A stretch of DNA of 64,000 nt from Kineosporiaceae bacterium (lineage in GTDB: Bacteria; Actinomycetota; Actinomycetes; Actinomycetales; Kineosporiaceae). This document shows positions 17,104 through 24,778 of this stretch, in pieces. The DNA lies in assembly GCA_016713225.1 (NCBI GenBank), contig JADJPO010000001.1:806001-870000 (forward strand), in the 5' to 3' direction. Both the position numbers and the translations under genes were made by a program. The notes under the pieces were generated by a model. The model did no database searches, was not told the origin of the DNA, and saw nothing but the letters and a program-made list of their open reading frames with translations. Position 1 is the stretch's first letter; every line of letters starts with the position of its first letter.

Positions 17104-17862
17104 TCACCGGGGGTCGGCAACGGCCCCCAGTGACCAGCCACGCGCCGTCCAGTCCGCGACGACCGACCACCGGTCGCCGCGCACGACGGTGAGCCGCCGC
17201 TCGATCACCTCGCCGGCAGCGACACCGTCGCGCTCGACACACAGGCAGGCCACGCCCCGCGGCACCTGCAACAGTGCCCGTTCGGCAGGGGTCGGCACCG
17301 TGGCGGTGATCCGCTCCCTGCCCCCGCTCACCCGGACGCCGCAGCGGGCCGCGAGTTCGTCGTACAACGCGGCGCGGGTGAAGTCGGCGGCCATCAGCGG
17401 GCGCGCCACGGCGGCCGGCAGCCACACCTTGTCGTGTGCCAGAGGTACGCCATCGGCGAGCCGAACCCGTTCCAGCTGAAAGAGTTCGGCGTCGGGGGGC
17501 AGCCCCAGTGCGGCCGCCGCGTCCGGGCTGGTGGTCAACGATTGGTCGAGCACCTCGCTGGTCTGCACCATGCCCCGGCTCTCGATCTCGCGAAACAGCG
17601 AGTAGAGACTGCCCAGCGGTTGCTCGATGGTGGCGCGCACCTGCGTGGGACGGCCCCGGGCCGACTCCAGCACCCCTGCCTCGCGCAGTCGTCGCAACGC
17701 CTCGCGCACGGTGTGGCGTGAGACGTCGTAGTCGCGGGCGACGTCCAGCTCGCCGGGGAACGTGCCGCTGAACTCGCCGGCGGACAACCGTCGGGACAGA
17801 TCGCGCTGCAATTGAGCCCACAGCGGCAACGGGTCCGTGCGGTCCAGCGCTCTGGCGCTCAT
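17104..17862 (-). CDS. GntR-family regulator with UTRA domain
   Basis: A 252-residue HutC-type regulator. The winged helix is at residues about 10-75 (LWAQLQRDLSRRLSAGEFSG, VSRHTVREALRRLREAGVLE). The UTRA ligand-binding domain follows with ELFQLERVRLADGVPLAHDK, and ends CLCVERDGVAAGEVIERRL. Ligands of UTRA proteins are usually sugars, amino sugars or histidine derivatives; this one is unknown. The start ATG at 17862 is followed within three codons by the family opening. A palindrome (17903-17918) and a triple 9-bp repeat lie in its own promoter, so autoregulation is plausible. It is convergent with sqr. Confidence 0.9.
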   Translation of the reverse strand: MSARALDRTDPLPLWAQLQRDLSRRLSAGEFSGTFPGELDVARDYDVSRHTVREALRRLREAGVLESARGRPTQVRATIEQPLGSLYSLFREIESRGMVQTSEVLDQSLTTSPDAAAALGLPPDAELFQLERVRLADGVPLAHDKVWLPAAVARPLMAADFTRAALYDELAARCGVRVSGGRERITATVPTPAERALLQVPRGVACLCVERDGVAAGEVIERRLTVVRGDRWSVVADWTARGWSLGAVADPR

Positions 17863-17874
17863 CGGAGGCTCCAC

Positions 17875-17901
17875 CTGTCGGGTCTGTCGGGTCTGTCGGG
17901 T
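17875..17901. repeat. Three tandem 9-bp repeats in gntR-like 5' leader
   Basis: CTGTCGGGT is repeated three times without interruption, ending 13 bases upstream of the GntR-like start codon. It could be a binding site array or simple slippage; nothing else indicates function. Confidence 0.8.
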
Positions 17902-17902
17902 C

Positions 17903-17918
17903 GCTTGACCGGACAAGC
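17903..17918. promoter_or_regulatory. Palindrome upstream of the gntR-like gene
   Basis: GCTTGACCGGACAAGC has perfect 5-base arms GCTTG and CAAGC around ACCGGA, 40 bases before the regulator start, where a repressor would cover the promoter. Possible autoregulatory GntR site. Confidence 0.45.
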
Positions 17919-18014
17919 GTACCGGCGGCTCGGATGGCCCGCCCGTGCCGGGGAACACGTCGAGGTCGCCGCCCGGTGCGGACCGGACGGCGACCTCGGG
18001 TCGGATGGTGAGGG

Positions 18015-20348
18015 TCAGGCGCTCACGGGCTCGTGCATCGCCTGCCAGGCCGCGAACCCGCCCAGCAGGTCGGAGACATCGTCGCGTCCCTGCTGGCGCA
18101 GCAGGCTCGCGGCAACACTCGACCGCCACCCACCGGCGCACTGCAGGACGACGGGCCGCCCGGCCGGGATCTCGTGGGCACGGCGGCGCAACTCGGCCAG
18201 CGGGATGTGCAACGAGCCGGGGATGTGCCCGCCGTCGCGCTCACCGATGTTGCGGACGTCGACCACCACCGGGGCATCGGCGCGCTCGCCCGCAGCGCCG
18301 GTGGTCAGGGCGGCGAGCTGGCCGGGGGTGAGCCGGCTGCCCTGCTCGACCTGGTCCTGCCGCGCGAGCATGACCGCAGCGGGGTCGGCGAGGTAGCCGG
18401 CGACCCGGTCGAAGCCGATGCGGGCCAAGCGGGTGGCCACCTCGCCCTCGCGCCCCTCGGGGGCGATCAACACCACCTCGATGTCGGCGGTGAGCACCAT
18501 GCCGGCGGTCTCGGCGAACCGGCCGTCGGCCGGCACGTTGAGGGCGCCGCGCAGGTGCCCGGCGGCGAACTCGGTCACGTCGCGGGTGTCGAGAACCACG
18601 GCCCCGCGGGCCAGCGCGGCGTCCAGTGCGGCGTCGTCCAAGACCACTGCCGGCGCCTGGTCGTCGAAGACCTCGCGGTTCTTGCGGTTGAGGATCGCGT
18701 CGTAGACGAAGTACTCCGGGGCCGAGGGCTGGCCGGCGGTCACCAGCGTCACGAAGTCCTGCTGCGACATGGGCTGGCAGGCGTAGTTGGTCTCGCGCTG
18801 CTCGCCGATCGTCGACTGCCGGGCGGTCGACAGGTTCTTGCCGCAGGCCGATCCGGCCCCGTGGGCAGGGAAGACCCGGACGGCGTCCGGCAGACCCATC
18901 AGCTTGCGCTGGATCGAGTCGTAGAGCTGCACGCCGAGCTCGTCGGCGGTGACGCCGATCGAGGCCAGCAGGTCGGGACGGCCTACATCGCCGATGAACA
19001 GGGCGTCGCCGGTGAGCACGCCGTAGGCGACCTCGTCGTCGGCGTGCTCGTAGACCAGCACGCTGATCGACTCGGGGGTGTGGCCGGGGGTCTCCATGAC
19101 CTCGAGCACGACATCGCCCAGCGCGATCCGCTCGCCGTCGGCCAGCGACCGGGTCTCGAACTCGGCCTGGGCCACCTGGCCGTAGCCGATCCAGGCCCCG
19201 GTGGCCTGGGCCAGCTCGAGGTGGCCGGACAGGAAGTCGGCGTGGAAGTGCGTGTTGATCATGCCGACGATCTGCAGGCCGTGGGCGCGGGCGTCGTCGA
19301 GGTACTCGGTGATGTCGCGGCGCGGGTCGACCACGACGGCCTGGCCGGTGCTGGTGTCCCCGATCAGGTAGGAGGCCTGGGACAGACAGTCGATGTAGTA
19401 CTGCGTGAAGATCATGGTCGAGGCGGGGGTGGCAGACATGTCCTTCTCCTGACGGGTCGAGATCCGGGTCGAGGTGGGGGAGGCGATCGGTGACGTGGGG
19501 TGGGTTGTGGAGTGGTTCGGCGTGCGGGTGGAGTAGAGCGCCGCGAAGCCCAGGACAGCGGCCAGAATCGCTGCGAGCCAACGGCTCGTGGCGCTCGGCA
19601 GCTGTTCGATCAGGACGAGCGCGGCGATGGCGATGACGAGGACGGCGAAGGCCCGCCGGAGCGCTGCTGCGGGGATCCGCCCGGTCAGCCGGCTGCCGGC
19701 GAGGCTGCCCAGCACCGCGGAGGCGGTGACGGCCAACACCAGACCCCAGGGCAACCGGGTACCGGCGAGGTGACCGGCCAGCCCGGCGGTGGACTGCAGG
19801 GCGATGACCAGCAGAGAGGTGCCCACCGCGGCCGGCATCGACAGCCCGGCCACGAGGACCAGCGTCGGAACGATGACGAAACCGCCTCCGGCGCCCACGA
19901 ATCCGGTCACCAGACCGACGACGGCGCCCAGGCCGATCGCGGCCGGAATCCGCAGTTCCTCACGGGCGGAGGCGTTCTCGCGCCGCCCGCGCAGCATTCC
20001 AGCGGCCGCCGCGAGCATCATCAGGGCGAAGGCCACCAGCAGGACCGTGCCGGGCACCAGCGCCGAGGCCCGCCCCCCTGCGTAGGCGCCGGCCATGCCG
20101 GCCAGACCGAACACCAGCCCGGTACGCCAGCGGACCCGGCCCTGCCGAGCGTGCGACACCGAACCGACCGCACTGGTGACCCCCACGATGAACAGTGAGG
20201 CGGCGGTGGCCTCGTGCGGGTCCAGGCGCCCCACGTAGACCAGCAGGGGGACGGCGAGGATCGACCCACCGCCGCCCAGCAGGCCCAGCGACACCCCGAC
20301 CCCGAAGGCGAGGATGACGGTGAGGGAGGCGATCAGTTCCGGCGTCAT
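18015..20348 (-). CDS. TauE/SafE exporter fused in frame to persulfide dioxygenase and two rhodanese domains
   Basis: One open frame of 777 codons. Residues 1-270 are a TauE/SafE sulfite/sulfonate permease with about eight membrane segments (GVGVSLGLLGGGGSILAVPL, VGLVTGFVGAGGGFVIVP). A Ser/Thr/Pro-rich linker of about 30 residues follows. Residues 304-545 are an ETHE1/Blh-type metallo-beta-lactamase: THFHADFLSGH (iron ligands H367, H369, D371), METPGHTPESISV, TGDALFIGDVGRPDL, VFPAHGAGSACGKN. Two rhodanese domains end the protein; the first lacks the catalytic Cys (VVLIAPEGREGE), the second has it (VVLQCAGGWRSS). Together they would oxidise glutathione- or mycothiol-persulfide and export the sulfite. 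A good internal ribosome site precedes Met304, so separate dioxygenase-rhodanese (474 residues) may also be made. Confidence 0.85.
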   Translation of the reverse strand: MTPELIASLTVILAFGVGVSLGLLGGGGSILAVPLLVYVGRLDPHEATAASLFIVGVTSAVGSVSHARQGRVRWRTGLVFGLAGMAGAYAGGRASALVPGTVLLVAFALMMLAAAAGMLRGRRENASAREELRIPAAIGLGAVVGLVTGFVGAGGGFVIVPTLVLVAGLSMPAAVGTSLLVIALQSTAGLAGHLAGTRLPWGLVLAVTASAVLGSLAGSRLTGRIPAAALRRAFAVLVIAIAALVLIEQLPSATSRWLAAILAAVLGFAALYSTRTPNHSTTHPTSPIASPTSTRISTRQEKDMSATPASTMIFTQYYIDCLSQASYLIGDTSTGQAVVVDPRRDITEYLDDARAHGLQIVGMINTHFHADFLSGHLELAQATGAWIGYGQVAQAEFETRSLADGERIALGDVVLEVMETPGHTPESISVLVYEHADDEVAYGVLTGDALFIGDVGRPDLLASIGVTADELGVQLYDSIQRKLMGLPDAVRVFPAHGAGSACGKNLSTARQSTIGEQRETNYACQPMSQQDFVTLVTAGQPSAPEYFVYDAILNRKNREVFDDQAPAVVLDDAALDAALARGAVVLDTRDVTEFAAGHLRGALNVPADGRFAETAGMVLTADIEVVLIAPEGREGEVATRLARIGFDRVAGYLADPAAVMLARQDQVEQGSRLTPGQLAALTTGAAGERADAPVVVDVRNIGERDGGHIPGSLHIPLAELRRRAHEIPAGRPVVLQCAGGWRSSVAASLLRQQGRDDVSDLLGGFAAWQAMHEPVSA
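19437..19450 (-). promoter_or_regulatory. Internal ribosome binding site and start inside the TauE-dioxygenase frame
   Basis: On the minus strand AGGAGAAGGAC stands directly before an in-frame ATG (19439) that begins MSATPASTMIFTQYYIDCL, the normal start of Blh-type persulfide dioxygenases. The upstream frame has no stop codon, so fused and separate products are both possible. Confidence 0.65.
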
Positions 20349-20355
20349 GGCTGCA

Positions 20356-20679
20356 TCACGCTCGGGGCATTCCGGCGGCCACCGGGCGGCCGGACCGGGC
20401 CCAGGCCGATGTGCCGCCGGCGACGGAGACCGCGGTCAACCCGGAGGCCGTCAGGGCGGCTGCAGCACGCAGGCTGCGGTTGCCGCTGGCGCAGATGATG
20501 TAGATCGTCCGGTCGGTGGGCAGGCTGCCGGCGGCACCGGCGAGCGAGCCGGCAGGCACCAGTCGAGCCGTGTCCACGTGGCCTGCGGCGTACTCGTCGG
20601 GCTCGCGGACGTCGATCAGGTAGGCGTCGGGCTGCCGGGCGGCGAACGTCTCGACGTCGATCTCGAGCTGGTTGATCAT
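20356..20679 (-). CDS. Single-domain rhodanese (sulfurtransferase)
   Basis: A 107-residue cytoplasmic rhodanese. The fold is clear from DAYLIDVREPDEYAAGHV, the active-site loop IICASGNRS with the persulfide cysteine (CxxxxR), and the C-terminal VSVAGGTSAWARSGRP. It would move sulfane sulfur between low-molecular thiols and partner proteins. GAGGAG lies before the ATG at 20679. It is the first gene of a two-gene operon with the TauE-dioxygenase-rhodanese frame, which starts only 7 bases after its stop. Two operator-like palindromes stand in the promoter. Confidence 0.92.
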   Translation of the reverse strand: MINQLEIDVETFAARQPDAYLIDVREPDEYAAGHVDTARLVPAGSLAGAAGSLPTDRTIYIICASGNRSLRAAAALTASGLTAVSVAGGTSAWARSGRPVAAGMPRA

Positions 20680-20730
20680 GGTGTGTGCTCTCTCCTCGTG
20701 CCGCGAGGGCTTGGCGAACCGGTATTGCGG

Positions 20731-20742
20731 ATGTACGTACAT
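20731..20742. promoter_or_regulatory. Palindrome upstream of the rhodanese operon
   Basis: ATGTACGTACAT is a perfect 12-bp palindrome, 52 bases before the rhodanese start; the extended string TGCGGATGTACGTACAT matches the sqr promoter motif at 15656-15672 at 16 of 17 positions. A shared sulfide-responsive repressor is the simplest explanation. Confidence 0.6.
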
Positions 20743-20770
20743 TACCCGAGGAACGGAGATGAGGCAAGAG

Positions 20771-20786
20771 ATACCTCTGGGGGTAT
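20771..20786. promoter_or_regulatory. CsoR/CstR-type operator candidate upstream of the rhodanese operon
   Basis: ATACCTCTGGGGGTAT has arms ATACC and GG(G)TAT with a G-rich centre, the CsoR-family pattern, and resembles the site at 12480. It lies in the divergent region between the rhodanese operon (-) and the monooxygenase-fold gene (+), 83 bases ahead of the latter. Confidence 0.6.
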
Positions 20787-20868
20787 GCGCTCCCATCACC
20801 CGCTTGCGCCAGCGGGCCGCTGTCCTCACCATGGCCTTCGACATCGGCCCAGATCAAGGACGTCCACG

Positions 20869-21156
20869 GTGCAGCTGACAGCCAGTTTCCACGCCCGGCC
20901 GGGCCACGAGAACCTCGTCCGCGACCTTCTGGCCGCCTACGCTCTCGTCGTCCGGGCGAGCGACGGGACCATCCTGTTCGAGCCGAGCACCGTGGCGGGG
21001 CACGCCCAGACCTTCGTGGTCTTCGAGCGGTATCGCGATGCGGCCGCGTTCGAGGCGCACCTGGCCGCCGCGGAGAACAAGACCTTCAATGCCGACCTGG
21101 CCGAGCACATCGTGGGTGAGGTGCAGCTGCAGTTCCTCGATCCGCTGCCGTTGTGA
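20869..21156 (+). CDS. Antibiotic biosynthesis monooxygenase (ABM) fold protein
   Basis: A 95-residue ferredoxin-like dimeric alpha/beta protein. The start QLTASFHARPGHENLVRDLL and the middle TFVVFERYRDAAAFEAHLA match the ABM family, which includes quinol monooxygenase YgiN, heme-degrading enzymes and many of unknown function. The GTG start has AAGGA 8 bases upstream. It overlaps the DUF4432 gene start by 4 bases (GTGA), so the two are likely co-translated. It is divergent from the rhodanese operon. Substrate unknown. Confidence 0.8.
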   Translation: MQLTASFHARPGHENLVRDLLAAYALVVRASDGTILFEPSTVAGHAQTFVVFERYRDAAAFEAHLAAAENKTFNADLAEHIVGEVQLQFLDPLPL

Positions 21157-22292
21157 GCCGTGGATCGATCATCGGGCGTGACACAGTGGCCCGTGTGGAC
21201 GACGAGAGGTACTCGGGGCAGCTCTTCGGGGCCGATCCCGGCGCGGGGCACTGGCGTGACCTGGTCGGACACCCCGAGCAGGTCGCTGGTGTCGAGCTGC
21301 TGGAGCTGCTCGACGGGGATGCCCGCGGTGTCCGGGTGGCGCGGGTGCGAACAGGTGAGATCGATGTCGACATCCTGGTCGACCGCGCGCTGGACATCTC
21401 CCGGGCGAGCGTACGCGGCGTCCCGGTGGGATGGCTCTCGCCGGCGGGCATCCGGCACGCGGCGTTCGCCGAGCCTCACGGCCTCGGCCCGTTGCGGACG
21501 TTCACCGGTGGCCTGCTGACCACCTGCGGGCTGGATCACGTGCACGCCCCGGCCGACGAGCCCGACCGCTACGGACCGCCGGGCGGCACCGTGCGGCACC
21601 ACCCGCTGCACGGGCGGATCGCCGCTGCCCAGGCGCGGCTGACCCGGCTGGATCGCGAGGGTTCGACCCTGGTGATCGAGGGCGAGGTGCGTCAGGCCAT
21701 GCCGTTCGGTGAGCACCTGGTGCTGCGCCGCCGACTGGAGGCCGATCTGGGGGGCCGCACGCTGCGAATCCGCGACCGGGTGCGTAACGACGGGCAGACG
21801 CCGAGTCCGTTGGCGGTGCTCTATCACCTCAACGTCGGCTGGCCGGTGGTGTCGCCGCGCGCCCGGGTGACCGCCACCGTGGGCGAGCCCGCGGTGCGCC
21901 TCGGCAGCGCCGAGCAGCGAGACTGGCGGCACCTGCCCGAGCCGGAACCCGCTGCGGTCGAAGCGGTGTGGGAGCACACTCTGCGCCGCGATGACGACGG
22001 CTGGTGTCGCGCCGCAGTCGTGACCGACGACATCGGCGACGGCCGTGCCGCCGGGCTGCTGGTGTCGTGGGACGCCGCAACCCTGCCTCACCTGGCGCAG
22101 TGGCTCATGCCCGCCCCCGGGATGTACGTGACGGCCGTCGAACCCTCGACCGTCGGCGTCGGTGGCGTCGCGGCAGCGCGAGAGGCCGGAACCCTGCGGA
22201 TGCTCGAGCCGGACGAGGACGTTCTGCTCAGCGTGGATCTGCGGCTGTTGCACGGGTCGGACGATGTGGCGGCGGCGCCCACGGATCGGTGA
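21153..22292 (+). CDS. DUF4432 / aldose-1-epimerase-like protein
   Basis: A 379-residue protein of the galactose-mutarotase-like beta-sandwich superfamily, DUF4432 branch. Family segments are VDILVDRALDISRASVRGVP, GLLTTCGLDHVHAP, HHPLHGRIAAAQARL, a VLYHLNVGWPVVSP run and AQWLMPAPGMYVTAVEPSTV. Residues in HPLHGR and the H of YHLNVGWP resemble the sugar-binding histidines of mutarotases. Proteins of this class are thought to act on sugars or sugar derivatives, but no activity is established. It starts at a GTG overlapping the ABM-fold gene and is convergent with the FAD oxidoreductase gene. Confidence 0.82.
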   Translation: MSRGSIIGRDTVARVDDERYSGQLFGADPGAGHWRDLVGHPEQVAGVELLELLDGDARGVRVARVRTGEIDVDILVDRALDISRASVRGVPVGWLSPAGIRHAAFAEPHGLGPLRTFTGGLLTTCGLDHVHAPADEPDRYGPPGGTVRHHPLHGRIAAAQARLTRLDREGSTLVIEGEVRQAMPFGEHLVLRRRLEADLGGRTLRIRDRVRNDGQTPSPLAVLYHLNVGWPVVSPRARVTATVGEPAVRLGSAEQRDWRHLPEPEPAAVEAVWEHTLRRDDDGWCRAAVVTDDIGDGRAAGLLVSWDAATLPHLAQWLMPAPGMYVTAVEPSTVGVGGVAAAREAGTLRMLEPDEDVLLSVDLRLLHGSDDVAAAPTDR

Positions 22293-22321
22293 CGGTTGTA
22301 CGACAAGGCTTTCAGAGGTTC

Positions 22322-23563
22322 TCAGAACCGTGCCGGATCGAAGGGGATCAGCTCAGGGCGTTGGACGCCGCGCAGCACCAGGTCGGTGAGCGCGAGTGCG
22401 CTGCCTGCCGCGAGAGTGACCCCGAGCATCCCGTGGCCGGTGCTCACGAACGTGTTGTCCAGGCCAGGGAGCGCGCCGATCGCCGGCAGGCCGTCGGGGG
22501 TCATCGGCCGCATCCCGGCCCGAGGCCGCAAGGGGCCGGCGGGTGGCTGCCAGCCGCGCAGATAGGCCTGCGGTCCGCGCAGGATCGCGGCGACGCGTAC
22601 CTGGTTGACGTCCTCGTCGAGACCGGCGAACTCCATGGTCCCGGCGAGCCGGAGCCGGTCGGTGAACGGGGTCAGGGCAACCTTCACATCGGACAGGTTG
22701 GTCGCGCTGCGCAGCGGGATCGGGTCGACGTCGATGCTGTAGCCCTTGCCCGGTCGCACCGGAAGGCGGTGTCCGAGAAGCGAGGACAGTTCAGCGGTCC
22801 AGGCGCCGGTGGCGAGCACGAAGGTGTCGCCCTCGTAGGTCCCGGACGGCGTGCGGACGGCGGCCACGCGGCGTCGTCCGGAGCTCTCGCGCAGGTCGGC
22901 GCTCTCGACGCGGGAGTTCTCGACGATCCGGACACCCATCTGCAGCAAACGTCGGTGCAGCGACACGACGAAGGCGCGAGGATCCAGGTGGCGTTCGGTG
23001 GGGAAGAAGATGCCGCCACACACCTGGTCGGTGAGCAGCGGTTCGTGGGCGCGCACGTCGTCCCCGACGAGCACCTGGGGGTCGAGGTCGTGTTCTCGCA
23101 CCAGGTCGAGGTTGTGGATGTGGTGGTCGAGGTTCTCCCGCTGGGTGAAGGCCATCAACAGGCCTTCGGTGTGCATCTCGTAGTCGATGCCGTCGGCTCG
23201 GTACTCATCGAGCAGATGGCCGGTGTTCAGCGCCAGCCGCAGATGGGCCAGGAACCCGGCCCGTTGGTCGCGATCGGTGCAGTGCCGCCACATCCGCAGC
23301 ATGAAGGCGACGAAGTGGGGATCGAGGGAGGGGCGGATGTAGACCGGACTGTCGGGCCGGAGCATCCACTTCAGGGTCTGCACGACGACCTTGGGGCCGG
23401 GCACCGGCATGGCCTCTGCCGGGACGAACCACCCGGCGTTGACGGCGGAGGCGCCGAGCCCGGTGGCGCGGGCATCGAGCACCGTGACCTCGGCGCCGTC
23501 CCGGGCCAGGTGGTAGGCCGTGGTGAGCCCGATGATCCCGCCGCCGATCACCAGTGTGTGCAC
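22322..23563 (-). CDS. FAD-dependent D-amino acid dehydrogenase/glycine oxidase-like protein
   Basis: A 413-residue DAO-superfamily flavoprotein. The N-terminal FAD fold is TLVIGGGIIGLTTAYHLARD with VTVLDARATGLGASAVNAGW. Later family elements are TEGLLMAFTQRENLD, CGGIFFPTERHLDPRAFVVS, FVLATGAWTAELSSLLG, PVRPGKGYSIDVDP and the C-terminal GMRPMTPDGLPAIGALPGLD, VSTGHGMLGVTLA. The likely role is oxidative deamination of a D-amino acid or related amine such as proline derivatives, with electrons to quinone. GGGAGG lies 7 bases before the GTG at 23563, better spaced than the ATG 6 bases earlier. Divergent from the proline-rich membrane protein. Confidence 0.87.
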   Translation of the reverse strand: MHTLVIGGGIIGLTTAYHLARDGAEVTVLDARATGLGASAVNAGWFVPAEAMPVPGPKVVVQTLKWMLRPDSPVYIRPSLDPHFVAFMLRMWRHCTDRDQRAGFLAHLRLALNTGHLLDEYRADGIDYEMHTEGLLMAFTQRENLDHHIHNLDLVREHDLDPQVLVGDDVRAHEPLLTDQVCGGIFFPTERHLDPRAFVVSLHRRLLQMGVRIVENSRVESADLRESSGRRRVAAVRTPSGTYEGDTFVLATGAWTAELSSLLGHRLPVRPGKGYSIDVDPIPLRSATNLSDVKVALTPFTDRLRLAGTMEFAGLDEDVNQVRVAAILRGPQAYLRGWQPPAGPLRPRAGMRPMTPDGLPAIGALPGLDNTFVSTGHGMLGVTLAAGSALALTDLVLRGVQRPELIPFDPARF

Positions 23564-23684
23564 GGGCATGCCTCCCGGTGTCGTGACGGTCGCACGTTCA
23601 GTCGACGCAGGGACCGTGGAAGCGACTCTGCATCTCGTGCTCGGCCATTCCGGGTGAGATTGCGTCGTACCCCGGACCCGCTCC

Positions 23685-23699
23685 ATGCCGTGACGGCAT
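23685..23699. promoter_or_regulatory. Palindrome in divergent promoter region
   Basis: ATGCCGTGACGGCAT has perfect 7-base arms around a single G, between the FAD oxidoreductase start (23563, -) and the membrane protein start (23744, +). Its position suits an operator, but no regulator is adjacent. Confidence 0.4.
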
Positions 23700-23743
23700 T
23701 ATTGCCGTAGGAACCACCGAGCAGGGAGCCAGGGAGCGTGCCC

Positions 23744-24697
23744 ATGTCCGATTCGAGCGGCAGCGGGCCAGGTGACCGCCAGGAGACGTCGTCCCCTCCC
23801 CCTGTCCCCGCCTCGCCGACCTGGCTCAGGCGCGAACCCGGCTCGACCAACCCGGTCGAGCCCGTGCGGGTCACGCCGCCGAGTGGTCCACCTGCGTCGG
23901 CTTACTCGTCACCACCCGTTTCTCCACCACCCGTACCGCCCGCACCCGTGGCGCCGCTACCGACACCGCCCGCCGCGGCGGCACCGCCGCCGGTGTTCTC
24001 CCGCCCGGTCGGCGCCCCCTCGGCCGGGGTGGCACCGCTGTCCCAGTCCCAGTGGATCGGGCGGACCGTTGCGGTCTCGGTGCTGATCGCCGCGCTCGTG
24101 GTGACGCTCGTCGTCTTCGTGGTGATGCGGGTGAAGGGCCAGGGCGACACCACCGCCGCGTCGGTGAGCTCGGTCGCCGAGCCGAGCCCGGCCCGGACGT
24201 CGGCCGCCCCGATCGCCCAGGCCCCGCCGTCATCCGAGCCCACTGCCCCGACGTCGGCTGCGCCGAGCCCGTCGACGGTGAACCCGGAGCCTGCCGCTCT
24301 GGCCCAGCTCGAGAGCGTCCGGGCGCAGGACGTCCAGAACGTCACGTTGCGCCGCCAGTGGGTCGCCCAGATCGCGTCGAAGGTACCGGGCATCGTGGAC
24401 CCGAAGCAGACAACCGCGGCCGGCTCCCACACGTTCATGGCCACGGACATCCTCGCCGAACACCTGCGACTGCGGAGCGAAGAGAATCTCGGCGCCCGGG
24501 TGTTCCTGCTGCTGAGCACGGACTACGGCCTGCGTCGAACCTATGGCGGCAAGGCCCTGTGGGTGACCTTCGCCGAGGGCTCCTTCTCCGACGCGGACGA
24601 CGTGCGGGCGTGGTGCGCCGCGCGGTTCACCGGCCTGAGCGGGGATGCGCTCGTCAACGCCTGCACGCCCCGTCAGCTCAACCCGATCGGGGGGTAG
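23744..24697 (+). CDS. Single-pass membrane protein with proline-rich cytoplasmic N-terminus
   Basis: A 317-residue protein I do not recognise. Residues 1-100 are rich in Pro, Ser and Ala (intrinsically disordered). One membrane helix follows at about 105-125 (VAVSVLIAALVVTLVVFVVM). An extracytoplasmic Ser/Pro/Thr linker leads to a C-terminal domain of about 120 residues (QWVAQIASKVPGIVDPKQTT, LRSEENLGARVFLLLSTDYG, FADADD-like acidic patch, LSGDALVNACTPRQL). The architecture recalls actinobacterial envelope sensors or protein-kinase-linked membrane proteins, without a recognised domain. The ATG at 23744 has AGGGAG 7 bases upstream. A strong terminator follows. Confidence 0.75.
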   Translation: MSDSSGSGPGDRQETSSPPPVPASPTWLRREPGSTNPVEPVRVTPPSGPPASAYSSPPVSPPPVPPAPVAPLPTPPAAAAPPPVFSRPVGAPSAGVAPLSQSQWIGRTVAVSVLIAALVVTLVVFVVMRVKGQGDTTAASVSSVAEPSPARTSAAPIAQAPPSSEPTAPTSAAPSPSTVNPEPAALAQLESVRAQDVQNVTLRRQWVAQIASKVPGIVDPKQTTAAGSHTFMATDILAEHLRLRSEENLGARVFLLLSTDYGLRRTYGGKALWVTFAEGSFSDADDVRAWCAARFTGLSGDALVNACTPRQLNPIGG

Positions 24698-24702
24698 GCG
24701 GT

Positions 24703-24744
24703 AGGCCGTACCGGATGGTCGAAACCAACCATCCGGTACGGCCT
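24703..24744. terminator. Strong bidirectional terminator
   Basis: A perfect 17-base stem, AGGCCGTACCGGATGGT with ACCATCCGGTACGGCCT, and an 8-base loop CGAAACCA. It lies between the stops of the membrane protein gene (+) and the type III glutamine synthetase gene (-). Confidence 0.85.
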
Positions 24745-24778
24745 TCCGCGGTCCGAATCAGGCCCGTGAGCCCGGGGA

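Noticed and set aside
17875..17901. CRISPR-like short tandem repeats
   Set aside because: Units are 9 bp without spacers and no cas genes are present; no CRISPR array was seen anywhere in the window.
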